Program-made: the position numbers and the translations under genes | Assembly: GCF_032884065.1 (NCBI RefSeq) | Contig: NC_088875.1 | Coordinates: 45,654,214 to 45,718,213 of the forward strand | Source of the DNA: Artemia franciscana | Taxonomy: Eukaryota > Arthropoda > Branchiopoda > Anostraca > Artemiidae | Direction: 5' to 3' | DNA: 64,000 bases | Notes under the pieces: model-generated | Databases searched by the model: none | Seen by the model: the letters and a program-made list of their open reading frames with translations, nothing else | Told to the model about the DNA's origin: nothing | Shown: positions 11,985-23,300 of the stretch, piece by piece | Layout: every line of letters begins with the position of its first letter | Position numbering within the stretch: the first letter of the stretch is position 1

Positions 11985-12278
11985 TTAAATAAAAAAACAA
12001 GTTTTTTGAAATGAAAGTAAGGAGCGACATTAAAACTTAAAACGAACAGAAATTACTCCGTATATGAAATGGGTTGTCTCCTCCGCAATCCCTTGCTCTT
12101 TACGCTAAAGTTTGACTCTTTGCCACAATTCTACTTTTAAAATAATTAAAAGCTTTAGCGTAAAGAGCGAGGGATTGCGGAGGGGACAACCCATTTCATA
12201 TACGGAGTAATTTCTGTTCGTTTTAAGTTTTAATGTCGCTCCTTACTTTCATTTCAAAAAACTTGTTTTTTTTAATTT
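11985..12278. repeat. large perfect-type hairpin (MITE-like) heading a 1.7-kb repeat
   Basis: The two arms of about 125-130 bp are nearly exact reverse complements, separated by about 25 bp. Arm landmarks from outside in are AACAAGTTTTTTGAAATG, AAGTAAGGAGCGACATT, CTTAAAACGAACAGAAATTA, CTCCGTATATGAAATGGG and GCTCTTTACGCTAAAG. Related hairpins head the copies at 4986-5330, 17204-17525 and 25401-25711. Confidence 0.85.
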
Positions 12279-13770
12279 AATTTCTGAAAGTTTTTGAATC
12301 AATGCATGTCTGATTTTGGCTCTCTGTACATAAATTATTAAAATGAAATTTGCATATTAATTCTTTTTTTGGCTAAATGGCATTCTCTTAGTTGTGATCA
12401 GACAATTTTGAGAAATAAGGGGTGGGGAAGGAGGCCTAGTTGCCCTCCAATTTTTCGGTTACTTAAAAAGGCAACTAGAACTTTTAATTTTTAACGAACG
12501 TTTTTATTAGTAAAAAATATACGTAACTTAAGAATTAACTTAAGTAACAAACTTTATATTCTTATATTTTTGATTATATATATGAGGGGTTTTTTCCCCT
12601 CGTTAATACCTCGCTCTTCACACTAAATCTTAAGTTTTGTCCCAATTCTTTAAGAATGACCCCTGAATCAGAAAGGCCGTAGAATAAATAGTTGAAATTA
12701 CTAAAAATAATTTAGCATAAAGAGCGAAGAATTTATCTCCTCCTAAATACCTCGCTCTTTATGCTAAAGTATTTTTAGAGCCCCTCATATACGTAATAAT
12801 CTCTGTTCGTTTTAAGTTTTAATGCTTCTCCTTACTTTCAGTTGAAAAAACTTTTTCATGTTTATATTTTCATTTTTTTTTAATAGTAATGCTGGAAAAT
12901 CCTGCGCCCTTTTTATTGAATTTCTCTTCCCTCATGAAATGTTCCTCCAAGGAAAGATCCTCCTATATAGCCTCCTCACCTGAACCCCACACCCAAACCA
13001 AAAAAATCCCCCTGAAAACGTCGGTACACTTCCCAATAACCATTACTGTATGTAAATATTGGTCAAAGTTTGTAACTTGCAGCCCCTCCCCCAGGGACTG
13101 TGGGGGGTAAGGCATCCCCAAAGACATAGTTAGTATGGTTTTCGGCTATGCGGAACAAAATGGCTATCTCAAAATTTTGATCCGTTGACTTTGGGAAAAA
13201 ATGAGCGCGGGAGGGGGCCTAGGTGCCCTCCAATTTTTTTGGTCACTTAAAAAGGGCACTAGAACTTTTCATTTCCGTTAGGATGAGCCCTCTTGCAACA
13301 CTCTAGGACCACTTGGTCGATACGATGACCCCTGGGAAAAAAACAAACAAAAAACAAACAAACAAATAAACACACACCTTCGATTTGACTTCTGGCAAAA
13401 AATACGAAATTCCACATTTTTGTAGATTGGACCTTGAAATTTTTTCTATAGAGTTCTCTTATACGCTGAATGCGATGGTGTGATTTTCGTTAAGATCCTA
13501 TAACTTTTAGGGGGTGTTTTCTCCAATTTTCCAAAATAAGGCAAATTTTCTCAGGCTCGTAACTTTTGATGACAAAGACTAAATTTAATGAAACTTATAT
13601 ATTTAAAATCAGCATAAAAATCCAATTCTTTGGATATATCTTGTAGCATCGAAATTCCGTTTTTTAGAGTTTCGTTTACAATTGAGCCGGGTCGCTCCTT
13701 ACTACAGTTCGTTACCACGAACTGATTGATCTCTAGATGACCAAACAACTAACTTTAGTATTACAATGTG
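12279..13770 (+). repeat. hairpin-bearing repeat family, body of copy 2
   Basis: This stretch is collinear with 25712-27125. It contains a second, weaker hairpin (about 12570-12860), a block of C-rich phrases such as AAAATCCTGCGCCC, the phrase GGAGGGGGCCTAGGTGCC, and an ending with TTGTTACCACGAACTG. No transposase or RT is seen. Small frames at 12889-13110 and 13551-13748 are repeat sequence. Confidence 0.75.
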
Positions 13771-14124
13771 ACTTTCAATTTTCTAAAATGGCAAACGTGA
13801 ATCTAAAAAAGTAAAAAAGAGGTTATGAATGAAAGTGATTCAGAGCAAAACCTTCAGTCGCACCTTCGCCGCAAAATTCAAACAAGACAAAACTTTTACT
13901 ACTCAAAAATATATAACGAATAAAAATAAAAATAAAATTTTTATCAAATAAAATTTCAAATAAAAATTTACATCTTCTTATTTAATATATAAATATATAA
14001 GACTATATTATATATAAATATATAATAATAAGATAACAAAATTTTAATTAACATATAAACAGAGAAATTAAGACACAATGAAATAGTAATGCACTAGTAC
14101 ATGAAATAAGAAGCTATATTAAAA
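13771..14124. other. 3' flank / 3' UTR of the ARMC7-like gene
   Basis: Very AT-rich, no coding signal. On the minus strand an ATTAAA polyadenylation-signal variant lies at 14043-14048, about 80 bases past the ARMC7 stop. The transcript end cannot be fixed. Confidence 0.35.
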
Positions 14125-14330
14125 TCACCCTGTAGTATTTGGCTGGACTGATTCGCCTGATGTCGAGTCTAAAACTGGAATTTCCACAATTGGAGAAACA
14201 CTTAGGGAAGCTTGAATTTGATCAGCTGTGCAGAACTCTGAAACAAATGCTTCAGCAAGATTTCGGATCTGCACAAGGGGTGATTCTCTGAATTTTACCA
14301 TCATAGATATGAACCGAGCATCAGAAAAAT
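14125..14330 (-). CDS. ARMC7: ARMC7-like, terminal coding exon 4
   Basis: The exon follows acceptor TTTTTTCAG| at 14331-14333. It carries two bases, 67 codons and TGA at 14125-14127. FSDARFISMMVKFRES and IRNLAEAFVSEFCTADQI match the last ARM helices of ARMC7 (CMLRFS..A..RLRNLAQIFLEDFC). The tail ends VQPNTTG. A diverged duplicate of the acceptor and exon start lies about 99 bp upstream (near 14430). Confidence 0.9.
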
Positions 14331-17300
14331 CTGAAAAAATGACTTATCACTTGGCATAAACTTTCTAGACGAACTTTTCCTGATATTTTAAATATAAGCG
14401 GATGAACCAGAGGCGAGCGTCGAAGAGATCTAAAAAAAAGGTTTATCGCTTAGCATAAACAATTACTTGACGGTCTTTTCTTGATACTTTAACAGTTGAG
14501 CTAGGCCACTGGAACATTCAAATATTATATTTGAGCTGATCCATGGAAATTTTCTTTGTCTTGCTTTACCACTTTATTTGAAATATCAACGAAATCTTGT
14601 CCAGAAAGTACTTGTTTACCCTAATTATAAGCAAAGTTAGTCCAGGCACGTATACATGGCAGGGTGAGCCTTCCTTACCAAGTGTTACATCCATACCTTT
14701 GCGCTGGTTAATTATATGGTTTTTACTACTTTGAATCACTGAATGGTAGTGAACAAAATTATTTGATGCAAATATGAAATTTGGTTTAAATTTTCTTTGA
14801 GAGAAGGAACTAAAGTTTTAAAATAAAATCTATCATTTGAAGAATTTCTCGACCAAATCATATGTTAAGAACAATATGTTAAGTGCCGTCCCCTTGTTAC
14901 TTAGTTGTTTAGAAAGGCAGAGAGGGGGGCCGAAATAACTAAAAATGTTTATACTGATTAACTGAGAAGTTATAAATAAAATCAGCCAATTTAAAAGTTT
15001 CACAATCAAATTTTATGTTGGGAACAAATAGTTAATTATCATTTCTCTTGTTACTCAGTTGTTTAAAAAGCTTGAGAGCCAAAATAAAATTATCCCAAAA
15101 GAATCATCATGATCAATTGAACATTTTCTTAAAGCTGATCAATAGGCTTAAACAACTAGCTATTATTCTTTTTAAATAAACTTCACAGAACAAAAGAGCA
15201 ATTTTTTTCCAACTTTGAATCGAAACAATTGCGAACCTAATAACTGACAATGCGAGACCCATTAGTCATCACCGGCTCAAATTCCGGCTCACAAATTCTA
15301 GCTGACGAAGCGTCAGCAAAAAATTAATGGTAAATTGTTATTAGTGTTGTTATAGTTGGACTTATGCACGTTTTAAATTTGGTTTCAGGGTAAGGGCAGG
15401 AGAAGATTGAAATGGAATCTGCCAACCTAAAAGTTTCATGATCAAATTATATGATCATTATATGATCAATTATATGATCAAGAAAAATTTATTAGTTGCC
15501 ATTTCCCTTGTTAGTCAGTGACCAATTGAAGACTTTCTCAAAGTTGATCAATAAGATATAACGACCATCTTTTATTCTTCTTAGGCCAGCTTCACCGAAC
15601 AGAGAAGCGATTTCTTTCAACTTTGAATCGCGACCGGTATGAACCAAATAATTGATAACACAAGACTCAATATTCTTCACTCAACTTGAGTTTCCAGCCC
15701 AGGAAGCGAAATTCAACTTCTTTCAGAATCTAACTAAAGGGTTGTTAACACTATCAGACGATGCAGACATGACATTCATCAAAAAAAGTACTACAGGGTT
15801 AAAAACAAATTCAAGAAAGGTGTGCATTTGCTTGTGAAAAGCTAATGGTAAATTTTTATTGCTTGCATTTTATTGCATTTTTTTATTGCATTTTTATTGC
15901 TGATGGTTGCACTGATCTACATTTCGTATTTTTCTTCGAGAGGAACAAGAGGAGTTAGAAATAAAGACTGGCAATTTAAAGAGTTAAATTTTATTAAATT
16001 TCATAATAAACAAATGAAGAATTTTCCACAGATGAGTAATAAGCTAAAAAAAAGCCAGCTTTTTTTTCAAAAACCAATCATACCAGATTGAAAAACAATA
16101 TTCAAAAACTTTGAATCAGTCCAATACATATTGAAAACAATCTCTTTTACATATTGAAATACATATTTCAATATGTATTCAATATTCAATATTGAAATCC
16201 ATATTGAATACATATTGAAAACAATCTCACAGCCTTTATGTATCAACACTGAGAATATTCTTAAGCACACTTTCCAAGAATCGTTCAAATTAGGTCAATT
16301 AAAATTACAATTAAGTTGGGTTAATTACTAGTACAATTAAATTGGGTCAATTACTATTAAGCGTTTTTGGATAAAAATATTGTTGTCACATTTTGTAAAA
16401 ATATTACTATTTAAGAATTGTCGTTGTGAGTATGCATAACTAAGTGCCAGTCAAGTGCCTTCAAGCAAAACCAAAAAGAAACAAAAAGGAGAAACACAAA
16501 AAAAAACTTGGGCCAGATTGATTTTTCAAAGCCTAATCTAATTGATTAGGATACTAATCAAATGAAAAATACTACCTCTTAATTATTCCCTTCCCCATCC
16601 TGAAGACCGTGTTTAGCAATTTGCAGTAGTTTTCTTGAAAAAAAGGAAATTTGTTTACTGACTCACCGCCATTCTTTATTACAATTTCATTCAACTCAAT
16701 AAATCAATCATCAATCATTTTATCCAATAAAGTACCGCTAAACGTTGTTTGTCCCAAAGGCTTAGTTTGGTGGTGTTTTAGCAAAGATATCTGAATTATA
16801 ATCACTGAAGCAATGAACAATACCGTCCATCTTACTTTTCGTTTTGCAAACGAAGAAGCATAGCGAGGACTTCAAAGAGGTCAGATAATAAATTTTAATA
16901 AAGTAATAAAAACATACACATGCCTAAGGTTTAATCATCTTCATTTAATAACTTATGATTTTTTTCCGGGGGGGGGAGGGGAAACTTAAGTATTGAAAGG
17001 GTGACAGTAGCGAAATGGGGAAGTGATTGAATTTAGCTGCTTAAGCATCTTGATTTTGAGATTGATTGTAATTCAAATTGGAAAAACAAAGTGAAATTGT
17101 TTAGGTAAACGTTGCACAGGGTTTGGGACCACTTCGCAGATCTAAACATGTTTTTCCTGATTCAGGTCTGAAAGTTTTATATAATTCCATTGTTGATCAT
17201 TACATTAAAAAAAAAAAAAAGTTTATTCAACTGGAAGTAAGGAGCAACATTGAAGCTTAAAATGAACAACTAAGTCCTCCTCAATAGTTCGCTCTTTACG

Positions 17301-20300
17301 CTAACGTATTTTAGAACTCTTAAAAAAGCTTCTTATTCTAGTTAAACGGCCTTTGTGTGTCAGGAGTCGTTCTAAAATAACTGGGACAAAAAGTCAAATT
17401 TTAACGTAAAGAGCGAGGTGTTGAGAAGGGGGCAACCCCCCACATGTACGGATTACTTTTTTGTCCGTTTTGACTTTCAATGTTGCTCCTTCCTTCAATT
17501 AAAAAAAAAAACTTTTCTTAATTTAATTAGTGAGCCGATAAATCCAGCTTCACTCCATGGAAAATTACCTCCCACCACAGAAAATTCCTCCCATATAAAA
17601 TATCCTCTGACAATTCTATCCTCACTGAAAATCCCCCAAATAAACTTTTTGCGAATGATTCCGCCTGACAAATTCTCCTTGGCATATTTCCATTGGAAAT
17701 ACTTTAATTTATGATCAATTTTTAAACCGTGTCGAATATACCCCCTCATAGATTTTTTCCCAAAATCCCTCCACACTCGGTGGAAAGTTGCTCCTGCGGA
17801 AAATTCCCCCTTCCCCATGGAAAGCCCTTCCAGAAAATCCCAACCCTGCTGAAAATTTCCCCCAGAACAACCCTACATGTTAAAGACAAAGTAAGACAAG
17901 CAAAAAGAATTTCTTAAAGGAATTCTGGCAAGTTCCCCCTGCAAAAAATATTACATGGAAAGCTCACCCCGCCTAAACTTTCCACCCCACAAAAAAAATT
18001 TATTGTAGTAAATCCCCCAAGCAGAAAATCCCCCTTACCCCCCAAAAAGATGTAAGTATACTCCCTAACAACAAATAATATACGTAAACAATGGGCAAAT
18101 TTCGTAAATTATAGCCCTTTCCCCAGGGGATGTGGGGGTCATGTTATCCCCAAAGGCATAATTATTAAGCCTTTAAGCTGCGCTGAACAAACTGGTTATC
18201 TCGGAATTTTGATCGGACAACTTTTTGTCCTTTCTTAAAAAGGACAACTTTAACTTTTGATTTCCGACCAAACGAGCCCCCTCCCGATCTTCTAAGATCA
18301 CCGGTTCTATATGATCACTGCTGGGAAAAACAAACAAACAAATAAACGTGAATCAGTGATCTTTATTCTGGCAAAGACAAAAAATTTAACATTTTTAAAA
18401 TCCTACATTTTATTTATATGAGCTTAAAATCCCTTCAAACAATTCTCTGATATGCTGAATCTGATGGTTTGATTTTCATTAAGATCAATTAGTGTTTTAG
18501 TGGTGTTTCCCTCTTTTTCAGAAGGCCAAGCTCGTAACTTTTGATGGGTAACATTAAACTTAATGAACTTCATTGAATTCAGTCTTTTTGAAGTATCTAT
18601 TTTTCTCAAAACTTCGTTGTCTAGAGTTTCGGTTACTATTGTGCCGTGTCGCTGTTCGCTTACAGTTCGTTACCACAAACTGTTTGATACGGTTTCTCTT
18701 TTAAGGCTAGTAATTTTGTTGTAAATTTTACGCAGATACAGATTGTGCAGAATAAAGCGTTACGCTTACTCGGTGATGTTTACAATGGATTGCTATCAAC
18801 ATTTTAATAATTTAAACGTTAGGCCGTTGAGAGATTATAAAACCGGTATTTTCATACCTTGGTGTCAATAGATCTTAATGAAAATCACAACTTCAGATTC
18901 AGCATGTCAGAGAACTCGACGGTAAAGGCCCATAGCCACTACTCCATTCTTCCTTTAATGATTTAAGTTGAACACCTTGGTGTTTTATAAGCTAGCACCT
19001 AATTATTTTTGTGACGTTTCGTCAGCGAATTTTACGTACCATTCTTACGGGACAAGAATTCCGCGGACCTAGTACACGAGAGACGAAATACTATTAGGTC
19101 TGGTTTTGCATTTAGGCATGTGGGTTTTCTGGCTTGGAATGGACTTCCTGAAAGCACTAGGATGACCGAGGTTCCTATAAGGTTTATTTTTTATTCATTT
19201 ATAAGAATCGGTTTTGTTCTTCTTCTTTGTTCTTTTTTCAATATAAACAAGCTTGTATTGACTTTGATGTGGTACGTCATTTGTTATGTTTTTTTTTGTG
19301 AATATTGGTATTTAACCATAAATAAATTTTCTCTCTCTCTTCTTTCTATCAGAAAGCTTTTCTCTACTTTTTTTCAGCAGTTTCATTTTCTCTACTTTTT
19401 CTTTGCTCTCTTTGAATTTTGTTCTAAGCCTTTATGCTGCTTGCAAAAATAGTAAATTGGAAAAAAGGACAACTTAATGCAAACCAACAGTAATAATCAT
19501 CTTATCTCCGCTCCCAGTTATAGCTACACCCATGGGTATGGCAAATGAGTCTTTCTAGCCTGATTTACCAGGGCAAGCAGTTTGCTTCTTACCAAAATCC
19601 CGTTAATAGTTCCATAATTACCTTTACCGCATTTCTCATAAAGTGTTAATAACATTATTTTTGTTAATTAAGGTTGCTGCATCTCCAAAAAGTGGAAACT
19701 TCTGGAAAATTTCTGGAAAAATCTGGAAGTTTCAAAAGAAACTCCATTTCGTAATTTAGTAAGACAAAAATGAATACCCACAGACTAAATTAAATACCCA
19801 CAGACTATATTAAATAACTATAAACATAAACACACATGCAATAACATAACATAACACGCATGAATATCATAGTAACATAAACACACTAACTATAAAAATA
19901 AACACACATGCAAAATATCGTAAACACAAAATCAATATTCAACAAAAATTAGCAAAAGGAAGCCGAGAAAGGGAGCGATAAAAAACTAGTTATTCTTTAA
20001 TCTGAATTTTACTTTTAACAAGAGCATAGAGATGAGGCCAGAAAAACAAATAAAATTGAACTGATACTTACAATTGGGATAATTCACGTCAAAAAGGAAT
20101 ATAAAGGCACATAAAGAGTTGATTGTTATCCCGATTCTGGGTGTAGATAAATTCGAGAAAATGGCTTCCATTACTCCATTTTCTAAGAAGAATGTCTTGA
20201 AAGGTGGATCTAAAAGCAAATAATCATTACCTTTTCGAAAATAAACTCTTAACAGAGATTAAAATACTACCGAGGATATAAGAATTATTACACAACGAAA

Positions 20301-23300
20301 AGCATAACTTAAGCTGCTGTTGACGGGTGACAATAATCCCATGGCAGTGGCGCAAATTGAGAGGGGGAATTAAACCAACTCAAATATTGACAAATACCTT
20401 TAGTGTTTTTCATGGAAAACTGAAAAAAAAAATCCAAACTGACCCTCCCATATATTTCGAGAAATCCCTTGTTTTCGTTCCTTCATATGAAGAAGCGAAA
20501 AAATACTTTTTAATCTTGGCACTCCTATGAGCGGGGGGAGGTACTAAAACAAATCTTCAAAGATATACCAATTAACGGATATCCGACTATTTCATAAGTC
20601 GATTCAGACTATGAAACAACATTTAAAAACAAGATAACATCCTATTCTATGGGTTGTTCTGAAGGAAACACTGTAATAACAAAAGATCAGTACCTGGATT
20701 TCTAAGAAGTTTTTGGGACTGGTTAGCCCCATGCCAAAAAAAAGATTTCACTGAAAAAGGGCAAGAAAACCCTTCTTTTTTTAACAGAGTAAACATTATA
20801 GTCGTATGTACATGGGTCAAAGCTCCAATTTAGAAATGCTTCTATCTGCTGATCAGATTGAAAGAATTAGTAGAATCCTAATCTCCACCCGCTCCAAGTT
20901 CTAAAGTTAAAATATTACTAAAAAACTGTAGCACAAAGGTACGGTTTATCGAGTGTTTCGACTTAATATTCAAATTTCACCTAAAATTAAAACTGCGACG
21001 CCACATTTCAGCTCTTGAGCAGAAAACCAGAATAAAACTAAAAAAAAAAATCCTACGATTAATAAACATTGAGACTAGATCAATTAAAAACGGACAAAAA
21101 ATAACAAAAAGAAGTTTTCAGAAAATATCAAAAGAAAGTAGAGCCTTGTTTAAGCATAAAACTGTCAGAAATAAAGCCTTATAATAAATCAAATTTAGAA
21201 CGGACGGAAATTACTTCGAATAAATAAATTAAACCTAAAATAAATAAAAGTCTAAATGAATAATAAAGTCAAACTTAAACACAGCCGAGAATAATATTGA
21301 TAAATAAATGAAATATAAAACAAACAGAAAATATAAAGAACTAGCTGTTGGGGTGGCGCTTCGCGCCACCCCAACACCTAGTTGGTGGGGCGCTTCGCGC
21401 CTCCCCAAGCCCCCCCGCGCGCGTAAGTCGTTACGCGCCATATTAGTTATGCGCCATTGTAGTTGTGTCCCTGTGTCCCACCTGTGAATATAGATAGATT
21501 TATATATGTGTTTCAAACTACGTAAAAATTGCGAATAAACAACATTCTTGGCTTTCCCATTGTCTGTGCATATACAAAGCCGTATGTACTAATAATGACG
21601 TCATATGCAAACGCTCTTTTTACAAACAAACAAACATGCATCCACACAACTCGTTTTTATATAGATAGATAGATAGATAGATACAATACAAATTAACTGC
21701 GTAAAACTTGCGAATATACAACATTCTTCGCTGTCCAATTGTCGCTGCATATAAATACATTATCAGGTTTACCGACCCTCGAACATGCAACGTAAAATTG
21801 TCCATGGGAAAAACAATCAGTATTAAGATCTATACCACATTTTTCTAATGATTGACCTTGAGCTTTGTTAATGGTGATTGCAAATACTAATCGAATTGGG
21901 AATTGCAATCTTTTAAATTGAAAAAACAGATCCGTTGGAATCATGGGAATGCGAGGAATAAGAACAGCCTCACCCTCATAAGGCCCTGTCAAGATTGTGG
22001 CCTCTATTAGGTTTTCCATTGTTTTTTTTAAGGCAAGTCGCGTGCCATTGCAAAGCTTTGGTGGGTTGATATTTCTTAAAAGTATTATTGGTACGCCTAT
22101 TTTTAGTTGTAGCACGTGTGGTGGAAACCCTGAAGGATCTATGGAATTTAAAAATTCAGATGGATAATTAACCGCTTCATTTGGTTCCAAAACTGTGTCG
22201 ACTGACTTGTAAAGGACTGCCTGGTCTCGAATCTTGGTCAAAACAATATTGTTGATTTCGTGGACGTCTATATTTTTGGGTGCGAGAATCGCTCTTTCAC
22301 TTAGCCATTTATTATTTTTATAATTTTTTAGAATATTCGGAAATACTTTTTCAATCAATTCATTTTTGGACGTCACTAAATTACAGAAATCAGCAGGTAG
22401 TTGTATACGTCCTGAAATTGAGTCTACTGTTTGACCAGAGTCATCGTTTTGCAATCGGACACGCATATTTGTAGTTAATTTTAATATTTTTACGTGTGCC
22501 CATAAATTAGAATTTTTTAGGCAAGCATTCATTTCGTCTGCAGGAGTTAAACTACGTAAAAATTGCGAATATACAACATTCTTGGCTTTCCCATTGTCTC
22601 TGCATATACAAAGCCGTATGTACTAATAATGACATCATATGCAAACGCTCTTTTTACAAACAAACAAACATGCATACACACAACTCGTTTTTATATAGAT
22701 AGATAGATAGATAGATACAATACAAATTAACTGCGTAAAACTTGCGAATATACAACATTCTTCGCTGTCCAATTGTCGCTGCATATAAATAGATTGTCAG
22801 GTTTACCGACCCTCGAACATGCAACGTACAATTGTCCATGGGAAAAACAATCAGTATTAAGACCTATACCACATTTTTCTAATGATTGACCTTGAGCTTT
22901 GTTAATGGTGATTGCAAATGCTAATCGAATTGGAAATTGCAATCTTTTAAATTGAAAAGGCAGATCCTTTGGAATCATGGGAATGCGAGGAATAAGAACA
23001 GCCTCACCCTCAAAAGGCCCTGTCAAGATTGTGGCCTCTATTAGGTTTTCCATTGTTTTTTTTTACGGCAAGTCGAATGCCATTGCAAAGCTTTGGTGGG
23101 TTTATATTTCTTAAAAGTATTATTGGTACGCCTATTTTTAGTTGCAGCACGTGTGGTGGAAACCCTGAAAGATCTATGGAATTTAAAAATTCAGATGGAT
23201 AATTAACCGCTTCATTTGGTTCCAAAACTGTGTCGACTGACTTGTAAAGGACTGCCTGGTCTCGAATCTTGGTCAAAACAATATTGTTGATTTCGTGGAC

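Noticed and set aside
15410-15490. CRISPR-like direct repeats (ATATGATCA recurring)
   Set aside because: The repeats are 9-12 bases, overlapping and AT-only, in a eukaryotic intron; no spacer structure.
17418-17917. Plus and minus frames of 62-107 residues
   Set aside because: They translate the C-rich block of the hairpin repeat family, which recurs elsewhere with other frames.
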